Of a stretch of DNA of 64,000 nucleotides, positions 25,237 through 38,064 are shown in pieces. The DNA comes from Silene latifolia (lineage: Eukaryota; Streptophyta; Magnoliopsida; Caryophyllales; Caryophyllaceae): assembly GCF_048544455.1 (NCBI RefSeq), contig NC_133538.1, positions 42,506,969-42,570,968 on the forward strand, written 5' to 3'. The translations under genes were made by a program, and so were the position numbers. Below the pieces are notes generated by a model. It saw only the letters and a list, made by a program, of their open reading frames with translations, was not told where the DNA came from and made no database searches. The stretch's first letter is position 1, and each line of letters opens with the position of its first letter.

Positions 25237-27424
25237 ATGGCTGGTGGCGGAGAAGGACAAAGACTTCAAAAGCTCTGCCGAGGTCAAGAAGTTCTGTTGA
25301 AGTTGAAATAGTTTCTCCGAGGTTCGGAGAAGGTCCCGATATCATCCCCGAGGATGATGTGGTGGAGATTGTTGCTCCTCCGCAGCTTCATCCATGTCTT
25401 ATAAGGGGTTGAATATTCTCCTAATAAGGCTTTGGCGGCTTCTTTTCAAGAAGCCAATCAATGAAACTCGCTTTTGAGCATTATATAAAGGGCAGGGGGC
25501 CTTATTCCTCATGGGACCGAGGTTTGGATTCCGAGAACGGTCTGTTAGGGCTAATTGCGTAGCCCAGGTTGGTTCTTTATTTTTGAGTGGGCGTTCAGGG
25601 GTGGCGGTCAGCTTCCCCTTTCTCCTTTCATGACTGAGGTGATTAGGGCTATCAGGGTTCCTCCGTTTCAACTCATGCCAATGGTCTGGAAAATTGTCCA
25701 TTCTGTTGAGCATTTATGTTCTAAGCATAAATTGGTTATTACCCTGGATGATTTCAAGAATGTCTATCACCTGAAGAGTCATTCTACTGGGAGGTTCAAT
25801 TTTTGAGTCAGGTCAAAGATGGCTCACCTGATTACCAACTTTGATTCAGGGGATGATAAAGGATGGGCTCAAACCTATATGTTTATCAAGGCTGATTCAA
25901 TTGCCCCTGACCTGGACTATCTCAATTACCCAGCTGTTGAAGGAGGTAACTTTCTTTCCTGCATTATTTTTGGTTTGGTAATAATATGTTTTGGAGAGTT
26001 TACTTACTTTGCCCGTGCTTTCTTTTAGTAAATGATTGGGTGAATGATCCTGATGCTGAGGGGTCGGCTGACCGGATAGCAGCGTTTATGGCGTTGCCTG
26101 AAGAGGAGAGGGCTTGGCCTGCCTGTCTGGGGCAGGCTTCTATGCCTCGTTTTAAGAAGGCTAAGTTGAGTACGTATAAGCCTGTGAAGAGCACTAAGGT
26201 TCCAGGGGCATCTTCGTCAGGGAGTAAGTTCTTTTGCTTATTTTTGTCATTCTGTTTCCTGTATTGGATTCATGCTTATATTGCTGATTTAGAAACTCGT
26301 CGTGCAGCTACCAGGGCTTCTGCCAGAATTGCTAGTTTTGGTCTGTCTTTGGTGAAGGCAGGGGTCTCTCAAATTACAGGGGAGAAGTCAAAGAGCAGTG
26401 AGGCAACGGGAAGTGATAGTGCTGTTCAAGTTCAGGAACCTGTGCAGGAGGTTCAGTTGGCGTCGCCTGAAAAGATTGTGGATGATAGTGACCGTCCTGA
26501 GAAGAGGAAGAGAGTGGATGAGTCTTTAGGAGGAGTTCATGAAGTCAGGGGGGTCAGGGCTCGTATGGATGAGGTCCAGTTTGCCAAGGATCAAATTCAG
26601 GCTCAGGCTTTTGTGGTTGATGATCCCTATTTCAAGTACCAAGCAGAGGATGCTTCTGCCCGTGCTTTGGCTGCTATGTATCGTTCTAGGGACTATGCTG
26701 CCAACCTGATTACCATGCTTCAGGAGGTATATATTCTCTGTTTTTGTTTATTATGGGTTTTTGTGTGTGTTTTCTTTTTTGTGGCTTAGATAGGCATTTT
26801 TCTTTTGTTTAAAATGTTAATGATGTGCTTTGAGGAGCGCTGTCAATGGAATCAGTCCATGGTCTAAAAAATACCTTGGATTGGGAGGTACAAATCTTGA
26901 AAAAGATCTTGACAAGTTTAAAGCCGAGTTGGAGGTGTCTAAGGCTGAGAATCATTCTTTGAAGGAGGATAATGAGGCGGGGAAGGCTCGGTTCTTTGGT
27001 GGAGTCTTCTAAGTGAAATCTGCTCAGGATGCTCTCAAAGCTCTTGAGGCTAAGTTTGATATTGCTCGGGAAGAATTGAAGGTGAAAAGCAGGCTATGCG
27101 GGAGCGATTAAAGGTAAATGAAGAATTGGTGTAGAGAGGGATGAGGTCCGGGCTAGGTACAAAGATGTTTTTGTATTTCTTTGGCAAGGGTCGTGTGGAT
27201 GCTATGAAGGAGCCTGCTTTGAAGTCGAGGCCTTTTGGAATCCCGATCGGGAGTTGGTGATCTCAATACCATTTGTCCCGAGCTTTGTAAGTTGCATGCC
27301 GACGAGGAAGTGGACTCTCCTCCATCCAAAGGGAAAAATAGTGATCTTTGAAGGGGAGGGAGATGAAGAGGAGGAGGTCTGCGATGAGGGGATTGGCTCT
27401 GCACTCGTGTCCAAGGCGGGCTAG
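25237..27424 (+). pseudogene. Tat-element antisense gene (putative gypsy-type transposon domain), with introns
   Basis: The gene lies opposite to gag-pol, between integrase and LTR 1. The conserved core reads VIRAIRVPPFQLMPMVWKIV and LITNFDSGDDKGWAQTYMF, as in the plant 'putative gypsy type transposon' family. GT-AG introns with matching phase can be placed at 25,946-26,028 and 26,224-26,292, and probably 26,727-26,834. A later exon is a Lys/Glu-rich coiled coil (LEKDLDKFKAELEVSKAEN), followed by FFGKGRVDAM and the tail EVDSPPSKGK. Several frameshifts occur, including near the ATG and before the core. A homologue with the same order of parts is at 60,994-63,004. The function of such antisense ORFs in Tat elements is unknown. 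Confidence 0.75.
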
Positions 27425-28138
27425 TTTGGTTTTTTCTGTTGTGGAATTTTGTGTCGTTTTGGCCTATTCAGGGGGGGATGTTCCCTGAACAAACAATTTA
27501 GAACTTGTTTTGGTTTTTGTTGGCTTTTCCTGGATAAACGGTTTGTTCTTTCTGCCTGGGAAGGGTATATTCCTGGATAGGTTTTAATATATATATCCTT
27601 TCTTCTCTTGATTTTCTTCTTTGTGTTTGATTGGAATTTGTACTGTACATTCATGTGATATTTTTCTTAGAGTGATGCACATCGGGAGGGCTTATGGCCC
27701 TCGTTCCTGTGTTTATGGGGAATGGTGGCTCTATTTGCCTGTCGGAGGGCTTTTAAGAATGAGGGTGGTTGCTTGGTCGGGAGGGCTTATGGCCCTCGGC
27801 TGTCGAGGAGGGCTTCTATGACAAGTACTCGGTCTATTCCACCTTTGTACTTGTCTTTTTGTGTACTGAGCTCATTTTTAATTTTCAGGTCAGGCAGGCA
27901 GGTGCCAAATTAGAGCATTTTTAGAAATGCTATTCAGGTTGGGTGGAGTGGCCCTCAATCCTGAACATTTGTTTAAGCCTAAAGTGTAACATATAATAAG
28001 CGAAAAGAAGGCGTAAAACAAGTTTTCGTGGATTTGAAATAAAGTTTTAGATGAAGCTAAGAATAACAGGCAAGCAATTTAGCACATAGCAGGAAGTTCT
28101 ATTGACATGTATATAGGGTGGGTAGTTTTACCTGCTTC
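27425..28138. other. convergent spacer between antisense gene and integrase
   Basis: Both genes end here. It holds copies of GGAGGGCTTATGGCCCTC (from about 27,684 and 27,780), in which GAGGGC and GCCCTC can pair. Other parts show no gene. Confidence 0.6.
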
Positions 28139-30125
28139 TCAGATATGAAATAGTTTTAAGTGGAAAATGTTCCAAGATATGGGGATCATTTCTCCTTCCA
28201 AAGTTTGTAGCCTGTAAGCTCCCTGTCCTACTATTGAATCAATTAAGTACAGGCCTTCCCATGTAGGGGCTAGTTTGCCTGCGTTCTTTTCTCTGGTGTT
28301 GGGTAAAACTTTCCTTAGGACCAGGTCTCCTTTTATGAATACTCTGATATTGACATTTTTGTTGTAACTTCTGGCTACTGCCTGTTGATAGGCGGCTATC
28401 CTGACTTTGGCTGCATCCCTCAGTTCTTCTGTTAAGAGTAGGTTATCCTACAATAGGGGCTGTTCTCTTCTATTGTGTTCAGTATACGCTTCCGTAGTTG
28501 GCACATGAATTTCTCGCTGGTATTCTTTGCTTCACGACCATAGACCAGGGAATATGGTGTCCGGCCCGTGGGTCATTTTTTGGGTGTGGTCCTATCGGCC
28601 CATAGGACTAGGGGAGCTCTTCCGCCCATCTTCCTTTTCTTCTTTTCACTTTTTCTTCAGCAGTGATTACTACTTTGTTACTTGATTATGCTTGGCCGTT
28701 GGCTTTAGGGTAGCCTGGTGTAGATGTGACTAGGTTGATATTCCATTGTGCAATGAAGTTTGCTGTTCTTTTTCCCACAAATTGTGTACCATTGTCACAG
28801 ACTATTTTTGAAGGTATTCCATATCTGCATATGATATTCCTTTTGATAAATGATATGACATCCTTTTCTTTGACTTGCACAGTAAGAGTCTCCGCTCTAT
28901 CCATTTGGAAAAGTAGTCATCATTGCTAGCATGAAGACTTTTTGTCCGGCGCCCGAGGTAGCTTGCCTACTATGTCCATGCCCCATTTCATGAATGGCCG
29001 GGGGTGAGATGTAATGTAGTAGCTCGATAGTTGATGGATATAAGGGGAGTGGATTTGGCAAAGGCTTCACATTTTGAGCTATATGCTATGCGATCGGCTC
29101 TCGGGGTTGGCAGTAGCAGCCGTCACGAGAATTTTGCTTGCCAGGCTTCTTCCACCTTTATGATTTCCGCAGTATCCATCATGTATGTCTTTTATGACCT
29201 GGCTGGCTTCATTTGGTTCCAGGCAACGTAAGTAAGGTCCAGCCTGAGACTTTTTAAACAGGGTGTTATTTATAATGGTATAAGTGGATGCTTTGATTTT
29301 CAGGGCCCTTGCTTCGTTTTTTTTGTAGGGAGTATCCCCTGTAAGAACCAATCATAGTAGGTTTTAGTCCAGGAGGTTGTATCTTCCTGGATAGGGCAAA
29401 TTTGTTCGAGCCTTTCTATGGTTGGTTCCAACAGTGGACGATGGGTATTTTGTCAAACACAAAGCAGGGTGAAGTTTGATCCCAGTCTGGCTAGGGCATC
29501 CGCACTGGTATTTAAGTCCCTTGGTATTTGGTCAATGTTAAAGGTTTTGAAATTTTTGCAAAGGTTTTTGACATATTCCAAATAGAGTATCATCTTTGAA
29601 TCTTTTGCAACATATACTCCTTTGATTTGATTGGAAATTAAGAGAGAGTCAGTTTTTACCTTGAGGTTTGCTACACCGAGTTCTATACATACCTTTAGTC
29701 CAAAGAATCGGGGCTTCATATTCAGCCTCATTATTCGTGGCTTTGAATTCACAATTAATAGCCTGTGCAATTAGGTCTCCCTGTGGTGATTTTAGGACTA
29801 GTCCTAGGCCAGTGCCTTTCATATTTGTTGCCCCATCTACATGGAGAGTCTATTCCTGGTCTGTCTTTTGGGTGTCAAGAAGAATGACCTCTTTTATGAG
29901 GTCTGGTTCTAGGGTAGGACTGAATTCAGCCACGAAGTCTGCTAGTGCCTGAGATTTAATTGCCGTCCTGGGTTCAAAGGTTATATCATAGGTGCTAATT
30001 TGTACTGGCCATTTTCCCATTCTGCCTGACAACTCAGGCTTTCTCAGGACAGTTTTGATAGGCAGGTTGGTTTTTAAAATAATTGGGTGACTCTCAAAAT
30101 AAGGTCGAAGTTTAGTGCAGGACAT
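28139..30125 (-). pseudogene. region A pol: RNase H and integrase, frameshifted
   Basis: On the minus strand in order: RT connection/RNase H (30,125-29,850, with ADFVAEFSP), a second RNase H-like stretch (29,770-29,453, VKTDSLLISNQIKGVY to SADALARLGS), the integrase zinc-binding region (29,351-29,079, IHDGYCGNHKGGRSLASKI), catalytic core with VCDNGTQF (28,904-28,686) and a C-terminal tail ending SWNIFHLKLFHI at 28,139. Integrase would join the cDNA to chromosomal DNA. The frame is broken many times, mostly at places where the right-hand copy differs at CTG/CAG, so some breaks may be sequence errors. Two RNase H stretches are typical of the Tat lineage. Confidence 0.82.
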
Positions 30126-30521
30126 TACTAAAGCAAGTATATATTTTTCAAGTAAGCCATACCTGGTTTCGCATCTAGGAGACTTTTACTTACATAGTAA
30201 ACTGGATGTTGGCCATCAATTTCTTTGGTCGGACTCCACTTACTGCTTGTTTCTGTGATGATATAGGTAGACCGTCAGGGGTTCTCCTTTGTCTGGTTTA
30301 GCAAGTAGTGGAGGTGTAGTCAGTACGTTTTGAGCTCCTGGAAGGTCTGTCTCGTGTTCGGCAACCATTTGAATGCCTTGTTCTTCCCCCGGCAGGTCAT
30401 AGAATGCCTTTCACCTTCGATGATCTGGAAATGAATCTATTCAGTACTGCAACTCGTCCTATTAGTTTTTGAATATCTTTGACCGACTTGGGGATTCCGG
30501 TTCTAGTATGGCTCTTATTTG

Positions 30522-31289
30522 TTATGGGCTGGCTTCTATTCCCCTTTTGGTCACCAAGTAACCTAGGAATTTGCCTGAAGATACTCCAAAATGGCATTTG
30601 GATGGGTTAAGTTTCATATTAAATTCTTCCAAGATCTTAAAGGCTGTCTCCAAGTCCCTGACATGATCTTCAGCTTTCTTTAATTTAACTACCATGTCAT
30701 CAATATAGACTTCCATGGTGTCTTCTATTTGGTCTTTAAACATTGTATTGACCAGGCGTTGGTATGTTGCCCCTGCATTTTTCAGGCCAAAAGGCATTGT
30801 TGTGTAGCAGTATATGTCTCTTTCCGTGATAAATGCAGTATGTTCCTGATCAGATGGGTGCATCTTGATTTGATTGAATCCACTTGAGGCATCCATGAAT
30901 GTCAGGAGTTCATGCCCTGTTTTAGCATCCACCATTGCGTCTATGTGTGGGAGCGGAAATGGGTCTTTTGGGCAGGCTTTATTGAAGTCTGTATAATCTA
31001 CACAAACTCTCCACTTGCCATTCTTCTTTAGTACCACCACTACGTTGGCTAGCCAGTTAGGGTACACGACTTCTCTTATCATCCCCATGTCCAATAATTT
31101 GTCCACTTCTTCATTAATGATAGCATGTCTTTCAGCGGCAAACTTTCTTCTTTTCTGCTGGACAGGCTTATAAGACTCATCTATATTTAGTTTATGTGTA
31201 ATAATATTGGCATCTATACCGGTCATATCAAAATGTGACCAGGCAAAACATGCAGATTTACCTTTAAGAAAATTTACTAATTCTGGCAT
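30522..31289 (-). CDS. region A reverse transcriptase domain
   Basis: 256 codons open without interruption. RT motifs in order: KKNGKWRVCVDYTDFNKACP, a palm Asp in LLTFMDASSGFNQIKM, MPFGLKNAGATYQRL, the catalytic MEVYIDDMVV (YIDD box), and KCHFGVSSGKFLGYLV. This is the Ty3/gypsy order. The domain copies element RNA into DNA. It is part of a longer polyprotein, so the Met at its start is internal, and upstream coding continues in another frame because of a small indel near 31,290. Confidence 0.9.
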   Translation of the reverse strand: MPELVNFLKGKSACFAWSHFDMTGIDANIITHKLNIDESYKPVQQKRRKFAAERHAIINEEVDKLLDMGMIREVVYPNWLANVVVVLKKNGKWRVCVDYTDFNKACPKDPFPLPHIDAMVDAKTGHELLTFMDASSGFNQIKMHPSDQEHTAFITERDIYCYTTMPFGLKNAGATYQRLVNTMFKDQIEDTMEVYIDDMVVKLKKAEDHVRDLETAFKILEEFNMKLNPSKCHFGVSSGKFLGYLVTKRGIEASP

Positions 31290-31416
31290 GATGTTATCAG
31301 GGACATCGAGATCCTACCAAGATGCGTGCTGTCGGGGTACTCGGGTCTAAAATTACTTGATCAGTTTCCATTTTGGTTTCTGCAACATGAGTTGTCCTGA
31401 CAGGGTACTGTAATTG

Positions 31417-33480
31417 CTAGGCGAGAGACTTACCTTCCTTGGAAGGCTTCAGTGACTCAGTATAGCATTCCTGGGCAGATTTATGTTCACCTTTTATGGT
31501 TGCTACTCCCCATTCTGTTGGTATTTTGATGCATTGGTGATAGGTGGAGGGTATGGCCCTTACGTTTTGGATCCATGGTCTTCCCAATATGGCATTGTAG
31601 GATGACAGGCAGTCCAGGACTCCGAATCTTTCGTATGAAGATACTCCTTCCACGTATGTAGGCAGGTGTATTTCTCCCAGTGTGTTCCTTGTTTCTCCAC
31701 TGAATCCTACTAGGACATTAGACTTCTTTTTGATTTGGCTTTCATCAATCTTCATTGCTTTAAGGACATCAAGCATGATCAGGTTTACTGAACTACCTCC
31801 ATCTACTAGGATTCTTATGACACGTGCAGTCCCTATTTGCACGGTGATGACCAGGCTATAATGGTGGAGGTCTGGAATGCCCTGCATATCAGTGTCGTCA
31901 AAAGTAATTTGAGGTAAATTGATAGGTTTAAAAGGAGATTTCATTTTTGACTCCCTGGCAATTTTCTTTGCAACTGAGCTGGTCAGGCCACAAATTTCTG
32001 ATCCTCCATTGATGAATTTGACTTCATAGATGGGTGGTGTAGGGGGAAAGTCACGTTGTTGCCTTTCTATGTTTTTTCTTGTTCCATCATCTTCCCTGTT
32101 CTTTGTTGGCATCAAGTCTTTCAGGTATCCTTTCTTTAGCAGGTAAGCCACTTGTCTCCGTAATCCCATGCATTCTTCTGTTGTGTACCCTATGTCCATG
32201 TGAAATTTGCACCACCTGGTGGTGTCCTTCCTTGAGTTGGGGTTGTCTGACTTCTTTGGCCACTTGACAATGTCTCCCATATGGTCAAGTCTCTTGATTA
32301 GTCCTGTAATGTCAACAGAGAAGTTATATTCCTGGACAAGAGGATAAGTATAGGAGTTACCTCGTTGTTCATGTGTATAGTTTACTTCTGATCTGTCAGG
32401 TCTCGTGTAGGGAGATGGCCTGGAACTGCTTCCTCTGTGGTTAGAGCTTTTTCTGTTGGTTTTGTCATATCCTGAGTTGTTGTCAGCATTATCTGCCTTA
32501 TAGCCTTTGTCTTCTTTCAGCCTGATATAGCCTATGGGTAATGCTTGGACATCATCAAAGGTATGACAGGGCTTCATGGTCATTGCATCGTAGAAATCAC
32601 TGTCCAGGGGTAGCCCTTGCCTGAAAGCTTCAACGGCTGTGCCAACATCACATCTGGGGATTGAAACCTTTTCTTTGTTGAATCTTGTCATATAGGATCT
32701 AATGGATTCTCCAGGCTTTTGTTTAACCCTGTATAGGTCACTGGATCTCTTTTCTTGTTCCCTGCTGCTGGCAAACTGATGATTGAAAGAGTTGACCAGG
32801 TCAGCAAAGGACTTGATGCTTCCATTTGGCAGGTTTTATGTACCATTGCGGGAAGGTCCGTTCGAGTTGTTCCAAATCCCTTACACATGCGGACTTGACG
32901 TAGTTCATGGGAATTGATGCTTGCCAAAGATCCTTTGCTTGTAATAGGCAACATGGTTCTATGGATCTGTGGTTCCATCATTGATTCTCATTGAGGGAAT
33001 CACAAATTTCTTTAGCGAGTCTATTTTTGCTATTTCATCCACAAAGGGTGAATCAAAGATAGCTCTCTGGATTTGCTTCTTCAATTGGGGTAGGAACTCC
33101 TGGAATTTTTTCAAATCTCTCATGAAGTTTTTGGATTTCTTGGAGCATAGCCATCATAATGGCCGTGTTAGTCTGATCTGATGAGGTCTCTTCATTTTGG
33201 AGTTCTCCTGAGTCTATCTCTTCTCCAGCTTTGGACTTTGATGGAGTAGGAGTACCCATATTGGAGAAATCAATGTTCCTTATGATTGAGGAGAATGGTG
33301 TGCCAGGCTGGACTTTCAACTTTGATCCTGAAGCTTTTTCTCCCACCGGATTTTTAGGCTGGATTCGATTCTATCAATTTTGCCACTACCTTGGCTGGAC
33401 CATTTTTTGTTTCATTGTTCCATCTCCAACAACTGTTGTTTGGCAGCAGCTAATTGTTGCTCAACGCTATCTCCTGCCAT
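31417..33480 (-). pseudogene. region A gag and protease
   Basis: Gag starts at 33,480 (MAGDSVEQQLAAAKQQL) and soon meets a stop. The capsid part continues in frames 33,346-33,053, 32,981-32,688 and 32,691-31,417. The last, 424 codons, is open and carries a Cys/His motif (WCKFHMDIGYTTEECMG) and the aspartic protease signature ILVDGGSSVNLI. The DGGSS form in place of DTGSS is common in Tat elements. Gag forms the particle and the protease cleaves the polyprotein. At least two frameshifts separate the N-terminal pieces. Confidence 0.85.
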
Positions 33481-33538
33481 CTTTTCTTAGTTTTTTTGTG
33501 GTGTTTAGTTATGGTCTTTGATTATTTTTGAGTTAGAT

Positions 33539-33556
33539 GCCCCACGGTGGGCGCCA
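33539..33556 (-). other. primer-binding site of region A
   Basis: TGGCGCCCACCGTGGGGC on the minus strand, two bases inside LTR 2. It is the tRNA-complementary priming site form seen in many plant Tat/Athila elements. Confidence 0.85.
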
Positions 33557-33558
33557 AT

Positions 33559-34260
33559 TGTTTTGGCAGGGTTTTTACTGATCTAGATTGTCCTGCCAGG
33601 GATTTATATGTAGGGTGATCTAACTCAAACAACTCGCCTGATTGGTATAGTTAAGTGCAAAATGAACTAATAAATAATGACACAAAGATTTTTATACGTG
33701 GAAAAACCACGGAATAAGGGAAAAACCACGGGCACCAAGCCAGGAGTGATTGTTACTATGGTTTTGGATAGCCTGACAGAGTATTGTTATATCATGCGTG
33801 ACAGGCGAATAGATTGCTTAAGAATATAAAAAATAAGTAAAAGTAAGGGTATATCTGATGATCCTTCTGATCCTCTCTTCTTTTCTATTTATAGCTGATC
33901 TCTCCTTCCTTCTTATGCCGTTTCGGGTTTTCTGGTAAATACGGAATGTGCCCTATTTACCCGGAGGTGGTTGCCTTTTGATTAGCCGTTGCTTTGACTG
34001 CTTCCTATATCATAGCTTTCTGGAATTGGTCTTCCTTTTTTGTAGGGAACATATATCAACTGCCTGTTTATCGACTGTAGTGGCCTGGTGCTTTTCCTTT
34101 TCAGGCTGCTGGTTATCTTTCGCCTGTCTTTCATCAACTCCTGCTTGGTGCCTATCCGTGTTTGAATAAATGCCTGGTTTCATATGTCTTTTGATTGGAA
34201 CTTGTCTTTGGATGTCGCCTGGCCTACGTCAGGTCAGGCAGAATAATTTTGGGCCCAACA
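33559..34260 (-). repeat. LTR 2 (shared middle LTR)
   Basis: 702 bp, TGTTTTGGCAGGG to GGGCCCAACA. It serves as 5' LTR of region A and 3' LTR of region B. It resembles LTR 3 more than LTR 1. Confidence 0.93.
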
Positions 34261-34848
34261 ATTCCTGGGAAGGGTATATTCCTGGGTAGGTTTTAATATA
34301 TATATCCTTTCTTCTCTTGATTTTCTTGTTGTGTTTGATTGGAATTTGTACCTGTACATTCATGTGATATTTTTATGTTAGAGTGATGCTTGTAAGGAGG
34401 GCTTATGGCCCTCGTTCCTGTGTTTATGGGGAATGGTGGCTCTATTTGCCTGTCAGGAGGGCTTTTAAGAATGAGGGTGGTTGCCGGTCAAGAGGGCTTA
34501 TGGCCCTCAGCCTGTCAGGAGGGCTTCTTTGACAAGTACTCTGGTCTATTCCACCTTTGTACTTGTCTTTTTGTGTACTGAGCTCAGTTTTAATTTTCAG
34601 GTCAGGCAGGCAGGTGCCAAATTAGAGCATTTTTAGAAATGCTATTCAGGTTGGGTGGAGTGGCCTCAATCCTGAACATTTGTTTAAGCCTAAAGTGTAA
34701 CATATAATAACTGAAAAGAAGGCGTAAAACAAGTTTTCAGGATTTGAAATAAAGTTTTAGATGAAGCTAAGAATAACAGGCAAGCAATTTAGCACATAGC
34801 AGGAAGTTCTATTGACATGTATATAGGGTGGGTAGTTTTACCTGCTTC
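34261..34848. other. region B 3' part with the antisense gene deleted
   Basis: Directly after LTR 2 the sequence ATTCCTGGGAAGGG corresponds to about 27,556 of region A. The equivalent of about 24,900-27,555, with the antisense gene and the polypurine tract, is absent. Copies of the GGAGGGCTTATGGCCCTC phrase remain at about 34,396-34,530. Confidence 0.8.
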
Positions 34849-37800
34849 TCAGATATGAAATAGTTTTAAGTGGGAAATGTTCCAAGATCTGGGGATCATT
34901 TCTCCTTCCAAAGTTTGTAGCCTGTAAGCTCCTTGTCCTACTATTGAATCAATTAAGTACGGGCCTTCCCATGTAGGGGCTAGTTTGCCTGCGTTCTTTT
35001 CTCTGGTGTTGGGGAAAACTTTCCTTAGGACCAGGTCTCCTTCTTTGAATACTCGATATTGACATTTTTGTTGTAACTTCCTCTTTTGCTGTTGGTAGCC
35101 GGCTATCCCGACTTTGGCCGCATTCCTCGCTTCTTCTCGTTAAGAGTAGGTTATCCCGCAATAGGGGCTGTTCTCTTCTATTGTGTTCAGCCGCTTACAG
35201 TAGTTGGCACATGAATTTCTCTTGGTATTATCGCTTGCAGCCATAGACCAGGGAATATGGTGTCCGGCCTGTGGCTTTTTGGGTGTGGTCCTGTCACCCA
35301 TAGGACTAGGGGAGCTCTTCGCCCATCTTCCTTTTCTTCCTTTCACTTTTTCTTCAGCAAATGATTACTACTTTGTTACTTGATTACGCTTGGCCGTTGG
35401 CTTTATGGTAGCCTGGTGTAGATGTGACTAGGTTGATATTCCATTGTGCACAGAAGTTTGCTGTTCTTTTTCCCACAAATTTTGTACCATTGTCACAGAC
35501 TATTTTTGAAGGTATTCCATATCTGCATATGATATTCCTTTTGATAAATTATATGACATCCTTTTCTTTGACTTGCCTGTAAGAGTCTGTCTCTATCCAT
35601 TTGGAAAAGTAGTCAGTCATTGCTAGCATGAAGACTTTTTGTCCAGGCACCTGAGGTAGCTTGCCTACTATGTCCATGCCCCATTTCATGAATAGCCAGG
35701 GGGCTGAGATAGAATGTAGTAGCTCTGATGGTTGATGGATATAAGGGGAGTGGATTTGGCGGGCTTCACATTTTGAGCTATATGCTATGCAGATCGGCTC
35801 TCGGGGTTGGCAGTAGCCTGTCCCGAGAATTTTGCTTGCCAGGCTTCTTCCACCTTTATGATTTCCGCAGTATCCATCATGTATGTCTTTTATGACCTGG
35901 CTGGCTTCATTTGGTTCCAGGCAACGTAAGTAAGGTCCAGCCCGAGACTTTTTAAACAGGGTGTTATTTATAATGGTATAAGTGGATGCTTTGATTTTCA
36001 GGGCCCTTGCTTCGTTTTTATTTATAGGGAGTATCCCCTGTGAGAACCAATCATAGTAGGGTTTAGTCCAGGAGGTTGTATCTTCCTGGATAGGGCAAAT
36101 TTGTTCAGGCCTTTCTATGGTTGGTTCCAACAGTGGACGATGGGTATTTTGTCAAACACAGCAGGTGAAGTTTGATCCCAGTGGCTAGGGCATCTGCACG
36201 GGTATTTAAGTCCTTGGTATTTGGTCAATGTCAAAGGTTTTGAATTTTTTGCAAAGGTTTTTGACATATTCCAAATAGAGTATCATCTTTGAATCTTTTG
36301 CAGCATATACTCCTTTGATTTGATTGGAAATTAAGAGAGAGTCAGTTTTTACCTTGAGGTTTGCTACACCGAGTTCTATACATACCTTTAGTCCAAAGAA
36401 TCGGGGCTTCATATTCAGCCTCATTATTCGTGGCTTTGAATTCACAATTAATAGCCCGTGTGCGATTAGGTCTCCCCGTGGTGATTTTAAGACTAGTCCT
36501 AGGCCGGTGCCTTTCATATTTGGTGCCCCATCTACATGGAGAGTCCATTCCTGGTCTGTCTTTTGGGTGTCAAGAAGATTGACCTCTTTTATGAGGTCTG
36601 GTTCTAGGGTAGGGACTGAATTCGACCACGAAGTCTGCTAGTGCACGAGATTTAATTGCCGTCCCGGGTTCAAAGGTTATATCATAGGTGCTAATTTGTC
36701 TGACCATTTTGCCATTCTGCACGACAACTCGGGCTTTCTCGGACAGTTTGATAGGCGGGTTGGTTTTTACAATAATTGGGTGACTCTCAAAATAAGGTCG
36801 AAGTTTAGTGCAGGACATTACTAAAGCAAGTATATATTTTTCAAGTAAGCCATACCTGGTTTCTCGTCTAGGAGACTTTTACTTACATAGTAAACTGGAT
36901 CTTTGTTGGCCATCAATTTCTTTGGTCGGGACTCCACTTATCATCTTTGTTTCGTGACAAATAGGTAGACCATCGGGGTTCTCCTTTGTCCGGTTTGGCA
37001 AGTAGTGGAGGTGTAGTCGGTATGTTTTGAGCTCCTAGAAGGTCATCTCGTGTTCGAGGCAACCATTTGAATGCCTTATTCTTCCTGAGTAGGTCATAGA
37101 ATGCTTTGCACCTTACGATGATCTGGAAATGAATCTATTCAGGCTGACAACTCGTCTGTTAGTTTTTGAATATCTTTGACTAACTTGGGGATTCCGTTCT
37201 AGTAAGGCTCTTATTTGTTCTGGGCCGGCTTCTATTCCCCTTTTGGTCACCATGTAACCTAGGAATATGCCTGAAGATACTCCAAAATGGCATTTGGATG
37301 GGATAAGTTTCATATTAAATTCTTCCATGATCTTAAAGGTCGTCTCCAAGTCCCGACATGATCTTGACTTTCTTTGATTTAACTACCATGTCATCAATAT
37401 AGACTTCCATGGTGTCTCCTATTTGGTCTTTAAACATTGTATTGACCAGGCGTTGGTATGTTGCCCTGCATTTTTCAGCCAAAGGGCATTCTTTGTGTAG
37501 CAAGATATGCCTCTTTCCGTGATAAATGCAAGATGTTCCCCGATCGATGGGTGCATCTTGATTTGGTTGAATCCACTTGAGGCATCCATGAATGTCGGGA
37601 GTTCATGCCTTGCTTTGTAGCATCCACCATTGCGTCTATGTGTGGGAGCGGAAATGGGTCTTTTGGCGAGGCATTATTGAGGTCTGTGTAATCTACACAA
37701 ACTCTCCACTTGCCATTCTTCTTTTGTACCACCACTACGTTGGCTAGCCAGTTAGGGTACATGACTTCTCTTATCATCCCCATGTTCAATAATTTGTCCA

Positions 37801-38064
37801 CTTCTTCATTAATGATAGCATGTCTTTCAAATGCAAACTTTCTTCTTTTATTGGATGTGGCTTATAAGACTCATCTATATTTAGTTTATGTGTAATAATA
37901 TTGGCATCTATACCGGTCATATCAAAATGTGACCAGGCAAAACATGAAGATTTACCTTTAAGAAAATTTACTAATTCTGGCCCGATGTTATCAGGGACAT
38001 TAGATCCTACCAGTACGTGCCTGTCAGGGTACTCAAGGTCTAAAATTACTTGATCGGTTTCCAT
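34849..38064 (-). pseudogene. region B pol: RT, RNase H, integrase, heavily frameshifted
   Basis: Same order as region A. RT pieces lie at 38,064-37,475 and 37,349-37,113 (the YIDDM box survives in nucleotide sequence near 37,400). RNase H pieces lie at 36,818-36,206. The integrase is longest at 36,130-35,549, with IHDGYCGNHKGGRSL and MKWGMDIVGKLPQVPGQKVF. The C-terminus GDLVLRKVFPNTREKNAGKL to SHLKLFHI ends at 34,849. Breaks cluster at triplets that are CTG or CAG in region A. This copy looks more damaged than region A over the same length. Confidence 0.82.
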
